A stretch of 64,000 nucleotides of DNA from Psychrobacter pacificensis (GTDB lineage: Bacteria > Pseudomonadota > Gammaproteobacteria > Pseudomonadales > Moraxellaceae): assembly GCF_900101915.1 (NCBI RefSeq), contig NZ_FNAL01000002.1, positions 124,001-188,000 of the forward strand, in the 5' to 3' direction. Every line of letters starts with the position of its first letter. The first letter of the stretch is position 1. Positions 1 through 9,581 of this stretch are shown here, in pieces. The notes beneath the pieces are model-generated. The model was not told the origin of the DNA and did no database searches. It saw only the letters and a program-made list of their open reading frames with translations. The position numbers and the translations under genes were made by a program.

Positions 1-98
1 TAGAATGGGCGGATGTGGCGATCTGTGTGTCACCTGATGAGGCGCTACATGCTCATGCCTTGGCGCATCGCTGGGCCATAGAAGATTGGTCAATCTAG
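1..98 (+). CDS. 3' end of an unidentified gene (partial)
   Basis: The frame beginning at base 3 is open from the window edge to a TAG at 96-98 and gives a 31-residue C-terminal tail ending in ALAHRWAIEDWSI. The acidic and aromatic composition looks like a genuine protein end rather than random sequence, and it lies directly upstream of prfB on the same strand. Too little is present to name a family. It could be co-oriented with prfB, but 115 bases separate them, so a separate prfB promoter is likely. Confidence 0.5.
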   Translation, partial: EWADVAICVSPDEALHAHALAHRWAIEDWSI

Positions 99-213
99 AT
101 TGCTTAATCTAGTAATAGTAGGAACAAGAATAATTAGACAACCATTTATGCTTAATCTCATTTAAAATAGCGCCAAATGCGTTATTTATTTTTTTAGAAA
201 AACAGGAACACTT

Positions 214-1309
214 ATGGAAATCAATCCGTATCAAGAACAGATTAAAGATTTATCCGAGCGCGGGCAGGATTTGCGGAGGTATCTTTGACTTCGATGGTAA
301 GCAAGAACGCTTAGAGGAAGTCAATTTAGAATTAGAAAATCCTGAGCTATGGAATGATCCAGAGCGAGCCACCAAGATCAATAAAGAAAAAAGCCAGCTT
401 GATGGTGTCATCGATGTGGTGGTCTCTCTTGAAACCACGCTAGAAGATGCGTCTGCCATGCTAGAGCTGGCAGTAGAAGCAGAGGATGAGTCCTTGCTTG
501 CCGATGTACAGAGCGAGCTAGATGATGCTGAGCAGCGCGTGGCTGATCTAGAGTTCCGCCGTATGTTTAGCGGCGAGATGGATCCAAACAACTGCTACTT
601 GGATATCCAGTCGGGCAGTGGCGGTACTGAAGCCCAAGACTGGGCGGAGATGCTGCTGCGTATGTATACACGCTGGGCGGAAGCGCATGGCTTTAAGGTA
701 GACGTGATTGAAGTGTCTGCTGGCAGTGTCGCGGGTATCAAGTCGGCCACCATTGAGATTAAAGGCGACTACGCGTTTGGTTGGCTGCGTACTGAGATTG
801 GCGTCCATCGTTTGGTACGTAAATCACCATTCGATAGCAATAACGGTCGTCATACCTCGTTTGCGGCGGTGTTTGTCTCGCCTGAGATTGATGATAATGT
901 CGAGATTGACATCAATCCTGCTGACTTGCGTATCGATACCTATCGCTCCTCAGGAGCGGGCGGTCAGCACGTCAACACAACTGATTCTGCAGTACGTATT
1001 ACCCATGAGCCAAGTGGGGTGGTGGTGACTTGTCAGAATGAGCGTAGTCAGCATGGCAACAAAGCCACGGCAATGAAGATGCTACGTGCTAAGCTCTATG
1101 AGCTTGAGATGCAAAAACGTATGGAAAAACAACAAGCGGTTGAAGACAATAAGTCCGATGTCGGTTGGGGCAGTCAAATTCGCTCATACGTGCTCGATGA
1201 TTCTCGTATCAAGGATCTGCGTACCGGCGTTGAAACCTTCAACACGGGCGCGGTACTAGATGGCGACCTCGATCAGTTTATCGAAGCCAGTCTAAAAGCA
1301 GGTCTATAA
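214..1309 (+). CDS. prfB: Peptide chain release factor 2, programmed +1 frameshift
   Basis: RF2 recognises UAA and UGA stop codons on the ribosome and triggers peptidyl-tRNA hydrolysis. The gene is read as two joined segments, 214-285 and 287-1309. The first 24 codons end at an in-frame TGA (286-288). Just upstream sit a Shine-Dalgarno-like CGGAGG and the slippery CTT, the classic RF2 autoregulatory site. After a +1 shift the frame continues as [12 protein letters not shown] and runs to the TAA. The joined product is about 364 residues, matching the usual RF2 length. It carries the stop-recognition tripeptide SPF (in RKSPFDSNN) and the catalytic GGQ (in [15 protein letters not shown]). An apparent start at 416 is only an internal Met. 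Regulation is by RF2 abundance: low RF2 favours the shift. Confidence 0.96.
280..290 (+). promoter_or_regulatory. RF2 programmed frameshift site
   Basis: The bases read T-ATC-TTT-GAC, that is TAT CTT TGA C in the zero frame. The Shine-Dalgarno-like GGAGG at 275-279 precedes the CTT at the short spacing that promotes +1 slippage in known prfB genes. Termination at TGA gives a 24-residue dead product, while slippage gives full RF2. Confidence 0.93.
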
Positions 1310-1351
1310 AATAGAATTCAAATACCAACTAACATGTAATTAAGGAAGATT

Positions 1352-1636
1352 ATGCCAAGCGTAAATAATTATTTTGATAATAAAGTCACTTCGATTGCCT
1401 TTCAAACAGCAACCAAGCCTGCAACGGTAGGTGTTATGGAAATTGGTGAGTATGAATTTGGCACCAGTGAGTTTGAAACCATGAGCGTGGTTAACGGTGC
1501 ATTGACGGTCAAGCTACCAGAGAGTGATGAATGGCAAACGTTTAATGCTGGCGAGCAATTCACCGTTGAAGCCAATCAAAAATTCCAAGTAAAAGTTGAC
1601 GTCGAAACCGCTTATTTATGCCTGTATGGTAAATAA
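1352..1636 (+). CDS. ppnP: Pyrimidine/purine nucleoside phosphorylase PpnP (YaiE family)
   Basis: This 94-residue single-domain cupin matches the DUF1255/PpnP family in length and pattern, for example the start [17 protein letters not shown] and the end TAYLCLYGK. Characterised family members phosphorolyse several nucleosides to free base and (deoxy)ribose 1-phosphate in the cytoplasm. The start is supported by AAGGAAG eight bases upstream. It follows prfB by 42 bases and may be co-transcribed. A strong hairpin terminator follows at 1666-1700. Family assignment is confident; the substrate here is taken from the family. Confidence 0.9.
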   Translation: MPSVNNYFDNKVTSIAFQTATKPATVGVMEIGEYEFGTSEFETMSVVNGALTVKLPESDEWQTFNAGEQFTVEANQKFQVKVDVETAYLCLYGK

Positions 1637-1665
1637 TGACTTTTATTGTAAAGTAGTATCAAAAT

Positions 1666-1700
1666 AAAAAAAGCCAAGTATTTGATGCTTGGCTTTTTTT
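1666..1700 (+). terminator. Rho-independent terminator after ppnP
   Basis: A GCCAAG/CTTGGC stem is flanked by A7 on the left and T7 on the right, so it can act in both directions. It lies 30 bases past the ppnP stop. Confidence 0.85.
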
Positions 1701-1873
1701 GTGGGCATGTCATTCTCTAGCTTACCCTTATCAAGCAGATTGCGCCACGTCGTCTCCGTCGTGCCTGATGGCAAGCTGGTCTCATAGAACGTGAGATAGT
1801 TTTGCCACAATATTAACCACAACTCGTAATCGGTCTTAGAGAGTGGTGTTATCTTGATAGAAGAGTGGTTCAT
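1700..1873 (-). pseudogene. N-terminal remnant of a GNAT-family acetyltransferase
   Basis: Reading the minus strand from the ATG at 1873 gives about 58 residues (ITPLSKTDYELWLILWQNYL, then a LPSGTTETTWRNLLD segment) that resemble the start of small GNAT N-acetyltransferases. The acetyl-CoA-binding core that should follow is absent. The frame instead runs straight into the ppnP terminator hairpin and stops at 1643. Intact relatives are about 150 residues. The simplest reading is a gene whose 3' two thirds were deleted. A functional short protein is unlikely because its last third would be encoded by terminator sequence. Confidence 0.6.
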
Positions 1874-2059
1874 TTTTTATAAACTTAAGTCGTGAGTAGT
1901 GCTGAATTAAGCCTCAAAAATGCAACATTTAGAACCCGTATCGCTATTTTTATCACTGCTTTATTTTACACAGGATTACACTTTGTCCGTGGCAAACAAA
2001 CAGCAAAAATAAGCGCAGTTGATTATGCTAAAACCATTAAATTATTAGATGAGTTTTTT

Positions 2060-3178
2060 ATGGGCAAAACAAACGAGCAGTCGACGACGCAGGATGTGCG
2101 CCATGATTATGAGCGTCTCGCACGCCGTGCCAATCTGCGTTATGTGAGTGACGACGAACCAGGTTATGAGCGTAGACGTTGGGGCCGCGGCTTTACCTAT
2201 CGTGATGCAACGGGCAAGACAGTCAAAGACAAAGCATTGCGTCAGCGTTTTGATGCATTGGTGATACCGCCTATGTGGTCGGAGGTGTGGATATGCCAAG
2301 ACGAAAAAGGTCATCTGCAATCGACAGGACGCGATGAAAAATCACGCAAGCAGTACTTGTATCATCCCTTGTGGAATAATATTCGTGACCAAGCCAAGTT
2401 TGATGCGATGATAGGCTTTGCAGAGGCGCTGCCCAATTTACGCGCGCAGGTCGAGACAGATTTGGAAGCAGAATCATTGTCACGCACCAATGTACTCGCT
2501 GCCGTGGTCAAATTGCTTGAAACCACGTTGATTCGTATTGGTAATAGCCGCTATGCCAAGCAAAATAAAAGCTATGGTCTGAGTACGCTACGTAGTAAGC
2601 ATGTCAGCGAAACGGATAATGGACTGGCGTTTGATTTTGTCGGAAAAAGCGCCAAAGAACACCACATTGAGCTGCAAGATGAGCGTTTGATTGACATCGT
2701 GCAGGCATGTTCTGAGCTGCCGGGCTATCAAATATTTAAATACTTAGATGACAATGGACATAAACAAGTCGTCGACAGTAGCGATATCAACGACTACTTG
2801 CGAATGCATACATGCGGTATGGACTGCGAAAGCAAATTATATAGTGCAAAAGATTTTCGAACATGGATGGCAAGTGTACTCGCGGCAAGTTATCTATATG
2901 ATGAGCTACAAACGACGGCAGGCGCTAACATACTTGCCAGCGCACCAGAAAGTGCTGAGCGTCAGCAGCTGGTCACCGATATGGTAAAAAGCGTGGCGGC
3001 AGAGCTGGGCAATACGCCAACCGTATGCCGCGCGTCGTATATTCACCCCATCATTATTGAGCGTTTTTTGGCAGGGGAATTTTATGATGACTACAAACAA
3101 GCACGCCGCGGTCGTACGAAAAAATACCAAAGCTGTGAGGAGAAAGCCTTACTAGGTTTTCTCAGTGCTGATCGTTAA
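2060..3178 (+). CDS. DNA topoisomerase IB (poxvirus/bacterial type)
   Basis: This tyrosine enzyme relaxes positive and negative supercoils without ATP by forming a 3'-phosphotyrosyl link. The N-terminal domain signature RYVSDDEPGYERR...GFTYRD is present, followed by the catalytic core with IPPMWSEVWICQD, TGRDEKSRKQYLYHP, RIGNSRYAKQNKSYGLSTLR, and DFRTWMASVLAA. The active-site Tyr lies in CRASYIHP, near residue 327. The frame is also open from a GTG at 1892, but that extension encodes a hydrophobic, unrelated stretch with no ribosome site. The ATG at 2060 gives 372 residues, close to the about 350 of Deinococcus topoisomerase IB, and is preferred. The gene stands alone between the GNAT remnant and an AT-rich gap. 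Confidence 0.87.
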   Translation: MGKTNEQSTTQDVRHDYERLARRANLRYVSDDEPGYERRRWGRGFTYRDATGKTVKDKALRQRFDALVIPPMWSEVWICQDEKGHLQSTGRDEKSRKQYLYHPLWNNIRDQAKFDAMIGFAEALPNLRAQVETDLEAESLSRTNVLAAVVKLLETTLIRIGNSRYAKQNKSYGLSTLRSKHVSETDNGLAFDFVGKSAKEHHIELQDERLIDIVQACSELPGYQIFKYLDDNGHKQVVDSSDINDYLRMHTCGMDCESKLYSAKDFRTWMASVLAASYLYDELQTTAGANILASAPESAERQQLVTDMVKSVAAELGNTPTVCRASYIHPIIIERFLAGEFYDDYKQARRGRTKKYQSCEEKALLGFLSADR

Positions 3179-3373
3179 ATATCGATTCTTGAGAAAGTAC
3201 TTCAAAAATAATTTAAATATTTGATCCTACAAGTTTTTTAAGTTTACTATTAGCTATTTGATGATAAATAGTTATAGGTCATGCTTATTTATATAAAATA
3301 AAAATGATACGTTATGTATTGAAATAAGTATAAAAATACGTTACTAATAGAGCATGTTAAATACAAAGATATT

Positions 3374-3399
3374 AAACGGTCTATAGGATGTGACCGTTT
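3374..3399. promoter_or_regulatory. Inverted repeat upstream of acyl-CoA synthetase
   Basis: Perfect arms AAACGGTC and GACCGTTT are separated by 10 bases and end 46 bases before the synthetase start. There is no T-run after the right arm, so an operator or 5'-leader hairpin is more likely than a terminator. The binding factor is unknown. Confidence 0.4.
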
Positions 3400-3445
3400 T
3401 ACAATATGAATATCATTTTATCTGCTATTGCTAAAGGATTAGCTT

Positions 3446-5149
3446 ATGAATACCGCTTCTCAAACTCCTACCCTCAGTCACACAGATGCTTCAACGACAC
3501 CAAAAAACTATACCGATTATTATAATAATTTTGACATGGATACATTGCTGTCAGAAATCTTTGGCGAACATGTCGACGATCGCTTAAATGCCTATATGGC
3601 GTGCTGTGGTCGTCATGTCCGTGATGGCCGCGCGGATAATGCTGCACTGGTACACGAAGATACGGCAGGCAATGTCACGCGCATGAGCTTTGGTGAGCTT
3701 GATAAAGCCAGTGCGCAAGTCGCTAACTTACTACAGTCGTATGGCGTAAAAGCGGGGGACAAAGTAGCGACGATGCTACCGCGTACACCTGAGCTACTGA
3801 CCGTTGTATTGGCAACATGGCGCATCGGCGCGGTATATCAGCCATTATTCACCGCTTTTGGCTATGACTCAATCAAATATCGCATGGATAAAGCCGATAC
3901 CAAAGTCGTTTTTACCAATGTAGAGAACCGCAGCAAGTTTGATGATTTGGCTGTGCAAACCAAAATGGTATTGGTCGGCAGTACTGAAGATGCTCAGACG
4001 TGGGGTGACGATCACTACCGTCAGTCCATGGAATCACAGGCGCAAACGATAGAACCCGTTATGCTCGATACGGATGCACCATTTTTGCAGATGTTTACCT
4101 CAGGGACAGTCGGTAAGTCAAAAGGCGTGAGTGTGCCATTATCAGCCTTACCTGCGTTTTATCTCTATATGCGTTATGCCATTGACCTACGCGCAGACGA
4201 TCAATATTGGAACATGGCCGATCCTGGCTGGGCGTATGGATTGTATTACGCCATCACAGGGCCACTGCTATTAGGGATCACGACTTATTTTAATGAAGCA
4301 GGATTTGACGCGACCAATACGCGCGACTTTATGATGCGTCATCAGATCACCAATTTGGCCTCTTCACCAACGGCATTTCGTATGATGAAATCCAGCGGCG
4401 TTTTTGACAACGTTAATGAAGACAATAACGCCAAACTCGCTTTGCGCTGTGCCAACTCGGCAGGGGAAACATTGAACACCGAAGTCGTTAACTGGGTCGA
4501 GACCTATCTGGGCTGTCAGGTAAAAGATCATTACGGTCAAACAGAAACGGGCATGACGTGCTGTGCGCATCATGCGCTAAAACACGAATCACCAGTTGGC
4601 TCGATGGGAATGGCGCTACCAGGTCACACGCTGGTCGTATTGGATGATAATATGAAGGTACTACCAGATGGTGAGCAAGGACAGTTAGCAGTCGTGGTTA
4701 GTCAGTCACCTGCGTTTTATTTCCGTGGTTATAGCTGGAATGAGAAGCAAGCCTTTGTAGATGACTACTATCTGACAGGTGATGTGGTTGAGCGTCATAG
4801 TGACGGCAGCTATTGGTTCTCAGGACGTGATGATGACATTATCATTACGGCAGGTTACCGCGTGGGGCCTACTGATGTCGAAAACACCGTCTTAGAGCAT
4901 GACGCAGTGGCAGAATCTGCGGCTGTGGGCGTGCCAGACGAAGTGCGTGGACATACGATCAAATCTTATGTGGTATTAAAAGAAGGCGTCGAAGGTAGCG
5001 AGCAAATCGCCAAAGAAATTCAAGAGCTGGTGCGTAAACGTCTATCCACTCATGCCTATCCACGTGAGGTCGAGTTTGTGACCGAGTTACCAAAAACACC
5101 AAGTGGCAAAATTCAACGCTTTTTGCTACGCAGTTTATCTGCCGCGTAA
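3446..5149 (+). CDS. AMP-forming acyl-CoA synthetase
   Basis: This 567-residue adenylate-forming enzyme activates a carboxylic acid with ATP and CoA. Visible motifs are the P-loop TSGTVGKSKG, the DHYGQTETG adenine-binding motif, the hinge region YWFSGRDDDIIITAGYRVGP, and the C-terminal catalytic Lys in LPKTPSGKIQRFLLR. The sequence resembles the acetyl/propionyl- to medium-chain group rather than long-chain FadD; the chain length cannot be read from sequence. The start is supported by AAAGGA ten bases upstream. It precedes an HSD10-like dehydrogenase by 72 bases, which suggests short or branched acyl-CoA catabolism. An inverted repeat lies in the leader. Confidence 0.88.
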   Translation: MNTASQTPTLSHTDASTTPKNYTDYYNNFDMDTLLSEIFGEHVDDRLNAYMACCGRHVRDGRADNAALVHEDTAGNVTRMSFGELDKASAQVANLLQSYGVKAGDKVATMLPRTPELLTVVLATWRIGAVYQPLFTAFGYDSIKYRMDKADTKVVFTNVENRSKFDDLAVQTKMVLVGSTEDAQTWGDDHYRQSMESQAQTIEPVMLDTDAPFLQMFTSGTVGKSKGVSVPLSALPAFYLYMRYAIDLRADDQYWNMADPGWAYGLYYAITGPLLLGITTYFNEAGFDATNTRDFMMRHQITNLASSPTAFRMMKSSGVFDNVNEDNNAKLALRCANSAGETLNTEVVNWVETYLGCQVKDHYGQTETGMTCCAHHALKHESPVGSMGMALPGHTLVVLDDNMKVLPDGEQGQLAVVVSQSPAFYFRGYSWNEKQAFVDDYYLTGDVVERHSDGSYWFSGRDDDIIITAGYRVGPTDVENTVLEHDAVAESAAVGVPDEVRGHTIKSYVVLKEGVEGSEQIAKEIQELVRKRLSTHAYPREVEFVTELPKTPSGKIQRFLLRSLSAA

Positions 5150-5221
5150 CTACCCGATAGAGCGTTTATAGATAATTCATAGAAAACAGCTAATAAAAAA
5201 TGAAGATTTAAAGGAATAATC

Positions 5222-6028
5222 ATGCAAATTCAAGAAAACAGCTTTTTGGTCACAGGTGGTGCATCAGGTTTGGGTGAGTCAGTGGCTCGGGCAATTGTCT
5301 CTCAAGGCGGCAACGTCGTCATCGCTGATCTAAACGAATCAGCAGGGCAAGCACTGGTCGCTGAGCTGGGTGATAGTACGCGCTTTGTGCGCTGTGACAT
5401 CACTAAAGGCGATGAAGTACAATCAGCGGTTGAAATGGCAGAGTCAGCTTTTGGCGGCTTACAAGGCTCAATCAACTGTGCGGGTATCGTAGTGGTACAA
5501 AAGCTACTGGATTGTGATAACAATCCGGCAGACCTTGAGTCATTTAGCCGCGGGGTCAATGTCAATCTGGTCGGTTCATTTAACGTTGCGCGTTTGGTCG
5601 CGGCTAGCATTGCCAAACGCATAGCGAATGATAGCAATGCAGGCGAGCATGCAGAAAAAAACCATGTACAAAAGAATGTAGATCAAGGCATTATTATTAA
5701 TACAGCTTCTATCGCAGCCTTTGATGGTCAAGTGGGTCAAGCCAGCTATTCTTCTTCCAAGGCAGGCGTGGTTGGTCTGACCTTGCCGCTTGCTCGTGAG
5801 CTGGCACGTCATGGCATCCGCGTTATGACCATCGCGCCAGGTGTCTTTGCTACCCCGATGATGGAGAGCATTCCTGAAAAAGCTCGCGAGCAGCTAGAAG
5901 CAGGCGTGCCTTATCCCAAACGTTTGGGCGCTCCCAATGAGTTTGCCAAGCTGGTCACTCATATCATTGATAATGCCTATCTAAATGGTGAAGTCATCCG
6001 CTTAGATGGGGCAATTCGTATGGTGTAA
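5222..6028 (+). CDS. HSD10-like 3-hydroxyacyl-CoA dehydrogenase (SDR)
   Basis: This classical short-chain dehydrogenase of 268 residues has the NAD site TGGASGLG, the NCAG motif, and the active site Ser (NTASIAAFDG) and YSSSK. It then has PGVFATPMM, which is typical of type II 3-hydroxyacyl-CoA/2-methyl-3-hydroxybutyryl-CoA dehydrogenases. About 20 extra residues (near 138-158, rich in Asn/His/Lys) precede the active-site strand and look like a lineage insertion. A good AAGGA ribosome site lies six bases before the ATG. With the upstream synthetase it probably forms a two-gene operon for short or branched-chain acyl-CoA oxidation; isoleucine breakdown is a possible but unproven role. Confidence 0.83.
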   Translation: MQIQENSFLVTGGASGLGESVARAIVSQGGNVVIADLNESAGQALVAELGDSTRFVRCDITKGDEVQSAVEMAESAFGGLQGSINCAGIVVVQKLLDCDNNPADLESFSRGVNVNLVGSFNVARLVAASIAKRIANDSNAGEHAEKNHVQKNVDQGIIINTASIAAFDGQVGQASYSSSKAGVVGLTLPLARELARHGIRVMTIAPGVFATPMMESIPEKAREQLEAGVPYPKRLGAPNEFAKLVTHIIDNAYLNGEVIRLDGAIRMV

Positions 6029-6135
6029 CATTTGAGTAATTCATTCGTTTTGCACAAAACTTATCTAAATAGTCTGACATAGTGCTTTGATACATATGAT
6101 TAATGACAAAAAACTCATCATGAGGATCAAAGCCT

Positions 6136-6477
6136 ATGTCATTTTTTTGCAAAAAAACACACTCATCAGATAAGCTGAGCCCATATAGCTGGCTGATCAG
6201 TATTGGCGTTACTGTCGTTATCAGCGCCAGTGTTATTGCACATCGCTCTATCCATATTAGCTATCCAAATGATGAAGACAAGGCACGAGCGAAGTCATTA
6301 GAGGTCAATCCGGGCGGCGACATTATGATTCATGGGCAAATGAATGGCTTTGGACATTTGGGCTGGTTGAATCAACGACGCGATTGGACCGATGGTTGTA
6401 TCGCGGTGACCAATACCGAGATGGATGAGATTATGGTATCGGTGATACTTGGTACGCCTATTGAAATCGTGGAGTAG
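6136..6477 (+). CDS. Shortened L,D-transpeptidase (YkuD domain, N-terminal half missing)
   Basis: A hydrophobic membrane or signal segment (about residues 19-36) runs directly into the second half of a YkuD domain. That half contains HISYPNDED, PGGDIMIHG and the catalytic DWTDGCIAVTN, then GTPIEIVE. Intact relatives carry about 60 more residues between the membrane segment and the HISYPN strand, including the sheet that shapes the substrate cleft. The catalytic His and Cys are kept and the start has a good GAGGA ribosome site, so the gene is probably translated. An in-frame internal deletion fits best. Peptidoglycan cross-linking activity is doubtful. Confidence 0.7.
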   Translation: MSFFCKKTHSSDKLSPYSWLISIGVTVVISASVIAHRSIHISYPNDEDKARAKSLEVNPGGDIMIHGQMNGFGHLGWLNQRRDWTDGCIAVTNTEMDEIMVSVILGTPIEIVE

Positions 6478-6675
6478 CATAGTCGGATTATGATTGGGTC
6501 TATACTCAATAAGTGCATTGCTTATTACCATATTCAACGGAGATTTCTCTTGAATTTACAACAATAAAATGGCATTTCTTACCTACTAATTTCCTTTATC
6601 TGGTATTAATAGCCCATTTAAATATTGTTAATAATAAATATCATTGTCTTAAGTAAGGTTTTATTGATTTGTTGT

Positions 6676-6705
6676 CTTGAAATAACCGTATGCATACCTT
6701 ATATA
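6676..6705 (+). promoter_or_regulatory. Candidate clpB promoter (sigma-32-like, overlapping sigma-70-like)
   Basis: CTTGAAA at 6676-6682, 14 bases, then CCTTATA is close to the heat-shock consensus. The same stretch also reads TTGAAA-17-TATATA, a near-ideal sigma-70 promoter. It lies 71 bases before clpB. Confidence 0.6.
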
Positions 6706-6775
6706 AATGACAGATAACAGTGACGCCAGAGATGAACGCGATTACTGATAATACCAATTATAAAAGGATATAAAC

Positions 6776-9373
6776 ATGAGATTTGAGAAGTTTACGCAAA
6801 AACTGCAATCGGCGATTCAAGAAGCTCAGAGCCTAGCGTTAGGTCGTGATCATACGGGCATTGATCCTGTGCATTTGCTTGCGGTATTGCTACAAGATGA
6901 ATCTAATTTATCTATCTGCCAACAAGCAGGCGCTTCTATTCCAGCGCTAAAAAATGGCGTTGCCAAAGCACTCGATAACCAAGCGACCATTTCGGAGCCA
7001 ACAGGTGACGTCAATCTAAACCCAAACTCAGTCAAAATTCTGAACTTGGCAGATCGTCAGGCGCAAAAAGAAGGCGATGATTTTATTGCGACTGAATGGG
7101 TCATGTTGGCACTCGCTGAGCAAGGCGAAACCAAAAAAATATTTGAAAGTGCAGGTGTGACGGCAAGCAAACTAAAAGCGGTCATTGAGCAGCTGCGCGG
7201 TGATGATACGGTCAATAACCAAAACGCTGAAGATCAGCGTGATGCACTCAACAAATACACGATTAATCTGACTGAGCAAGCAGAGCTTGGCAAACTAGAT
7301 CCAGTCATTGGCCGTGACGAAGAAATTCGCCGTACCATTCAGGTACTGTCGCGCCGTACCAAAAACAACCCTGTACTCATCGGTGAGCCGGGCGTTGGTA
7401 AAACAGCCATCGTCGAAGGCTTGGCACAAAAAATCATCAATGGCGACGTACCAGAAGGTCTGCGCCGTAAAGAAGTGTTGTCATTAGACTTGGGCGCGCT
7501 GATTGCAGGGGCAAAATTCCGCGGTGAGTTCGAAGAGCGTCTAAAAGGCGTACTGAGCGATTTGGCCAAACAAGAAGGCAATGTCATTTTGTTCATCGAT
7601 GAGCTGCATACGATGGTTGGTGCAGGCAAGTCTGAAGGTGCAATGGATGCGGGTAATATGCTAAAACCTGCACTGGCACGCGGTGAGCTGCACTGCGTTG
7701 GTGCGACCACCCTTGATGAGTATCGCCAGTACATCGAAAAAGACGCTGCGCTTGAACGTCGTTTTCAAAAGGTTTTGGTCGATGAGCCAACGGTCGAAGA
7801 TACTATTGCGATATTACGGGGTTTAAAAGAGCGTTACGAGCTGCACCATGGCGTCGATATTCAAGATAGCGCCATCATTGCTGCTGCGCGCATGAGCCAT
7901 CGCTATATCACTGACCGTAAGCTACCAGATAAGGCGATTGATTTAATTGACGAAGCGGCCAGCCGCTTGCGCATGGAGATGGACAGTAAGCCTGAATCAT
8001 TAGGTAAGCTCGATAGTCGCCTCATTCAGCTAAAAATGCAGCGCGAAGTCCTCAAAAACGAAGAAGATGCGGGCGCGCAATCAGAACGTAAAGTGCTCGA
8101 TGCGCAAATAGCAGAGTTAGAAAAAGAGTACGCTGATCTTAATGAAGTTTGGCAGGCAGAGAAAGCGTTGGTCAAAGGCAGTCAACAGCTAAAAGACGAG
8201 CTAGATAAAGCCCGTATCGCTTATGACAAAGCCAGCCGCGAAGGCGACTACGAGACCATGAGTAAGCTGCAATACGAGACCATTCCGCAGTTAGAACGAC
8301 GTATTCATGAGTCTGACTTGGCTGAGCAAAAAGAGCAGACAGGTGAAGGTAGTGGTGTCAAACTGCTACGTAATAAAGTCACCGACAATGAAATTGCAGA
8401 AGTGGTGGCAGCCGCCACTGGTATCCCAGTCAGTAAAATGATGCAAGGCGAGCGTGACAAAATGATCGCAATGGAAGAAAAGCTCCATGAGCGTGTTATC
8501 GGTCAAAACGAAGCGGTCGAATCGGTGGCCAATGCGGTACGTCGTAGCCGTGCAGGATTATCTGATCCCAACCGTCCTTCAGGCTCGTTCTTATTCTTAG
8601 GACCTACAGGTGTTGGTAAAACTGAGCTGACCAAATCGCTAGCGAACTTCTTGTTTGACTCTGAAGATGCAATCGTACGTATCGACATGAGTGAATATAT
8701 GGAAAAACACAGTGTCAGTCGTCTTGTAGGGGCACCTCCAGGTTACGTTGGTTACGAAGAAGGCGGTACGTTGACTGAAGCGGTACGCCGTAAGCCATAT
8801 AGCGTCATATTGTTCGATGAAGTAGAAAAAGCGCATCCAGATGTGTTCAATATCTTGCTACAAGTATTGGACGATGGTCGCTTAACCGATTCGCAAGGTC
8901 GGGTGGTAGATTTTAAAAACACCGTCATTATCATGACCAGTAACTTGGGTTCGCACAAGATTCAAGAAATGGTTGGCGAAAGTTACGAGGATATTAAAGC
9001 GGAAGTAATGGATTTTGTTGGGCAGCATTTCCGTCCAGAGTTCGTCAACCGTATTGATGAAATCGTAGTATTCCATCCGCTTGGTATGTCGCAGATGGCA
9101 GGTATTGCTGATATTCAATTGAATCGTTTGCGTCAGCGTATCCAAGAGCGTGAGATGGATATTGAGCTATCAGCCGACGCGATGAATAAATTGGTTGCCG
9201 TCGGTTATGATCCTGTTTATGGCGCTCGTCCTTTGAAGCGTGCCATTCAGCAAGAGATCGAAAATCCATTATCATTGAAGCTACTAGCGGGCGATTTTGT
9301 GGCGGGTGATATTATCAAAGTCGATGTAGGTGCTGACGACAAGCTAACTTTTGATAAGCTTAGAATGAGCTAG
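6776..9373 (+). CDS. clpB: ATP-dependent disaggregase ClpB
   Basis: This Hsp100 chaperone of 865 residues works with DnaK to pull apart protein aggregates. In order it has the Clp-N repeat domain (1-145), AAA+ module 1 with Walker A GEPGVGKT and Walker [10 protein letters not shown], the long coiled-coil middle domain (about 410-530) that separates ClpB from ClpA/ClpC, AAA+ module 2 with GPTGVGKT and [13 protein letters not shown], and the D2-small C-terminal domain. Length is as expected and no key residue is missing. The ATG has AAAGGA upstream. It is a single-gene unit between a heat-shock-like promoter and a strong terminator. Confidence 0.98.
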   Translation: MRFEKFTQKLQSAIQEAQSLALGRDHTGIDPVHLLAVLLQDESNLSICQQAGASIPALKNGVAKALDNQATISEPTGDVNLNPNSVKILNLADRQAQKEGDDFIATEWVMLALAEQGETKKIFESAGVTASKLKAVIEQLRGDDTVNNQNAEDQRDALNKYTINLTEQAELGKLDPVIGRDEEIRRTIQVLSRRTKNNPVLIGEPGVGKTAIVEGLAQKIINGDVPEGLRRKEVLSLDLGALIAGAKFRGEFEERLKGVLSDLAKQEGNVILFIDELHTMVGAGKSEGAMDAGNMLKPALARGELHCVGATTLDEYRQYIEKDAALERRFQKVLVDEPTVEDTIAILRGLKERYELHHGVDIQDSAIIAAARMSHRYITDRKLPDKAIDLIDEAASRLRMEMDSKPESLGKLDSRLIQLKMQREVLKNEEDAGAQSERKVLDAQIAELEKEYADLNEVWQAEKALVKGSQQLKDELDKARIAYDKASREGDYETMSKLQYETIPQLERRIHESDLAEQKEQTGEGSGVKLLRNKVTDNEIAEVVAAATGIPVSKMMQGERDKMIAMEEKLHERVIGQNEAVESVANAVRRSRAGLSDPNRPSGSFLFLGPTGVGKTELTKSLANFLFDSEDAIVRIDMSEYMEKHSVSRLVGAPPGYVGYEEGGTLTEAVRRKPYSVILFDEVEKAHPDVFNILLQVLDDGRLTDSQGRVVDFKNTVIIMTSNLGSHKIQEMVGESYEDIKAEVMDFVGQHFRPEFVNRIDEIVVFHPLGMSQMAGIADIQLNRLRQRIQEREMDIELSADAMNKLVAVGYDPVYGARPLKRAIQQEIENPLSLKLLAGDFVAGDIIKVDVGADDKLTFDKLRMS

Positions 9374-9420
9374 GCACTCTAGCCTTGAGGTCTTTATGAC
9401 CTAACTGTACGTTTAAAACA

Positions 9421-9456
9421 AACCCCTTATCTACAATCGTAGGTAAGGGGTTTTTC
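9421..9456 (+). terminator. Rho-independent terminator after clpB
   Basis: A long stem pairs ACCCCTTATCTAC with GTAGGTAAGGGGT (one mismatch) and is followed by a T5 run, 47 bases after the stop. Confidence 0.88.
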
Positions 9457-9581
9457 GTTTATGGTGGTATTTTGCGTTACTGTTTTTTTACCATTTAAAT
9501 ATCTCTTAAATATCAAGACTATGCTATAAATAAATGGATGACCAATAAAATAAATGCCAATTGGATAGAAAGGACAAAACC

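Noticed and set aside
548..808. Minus-strand open frame inside prfB
   Set aside because: It lies wholly within the well-supported prfB gene in another frame and has no family resemblance.
1892..2059. N-terminal extension of topoisomerase IB from GTG 1892
   Set aside because: It has no ribosome site, encodes a hydrophobic segment not found in the family, and makes the protein too long.
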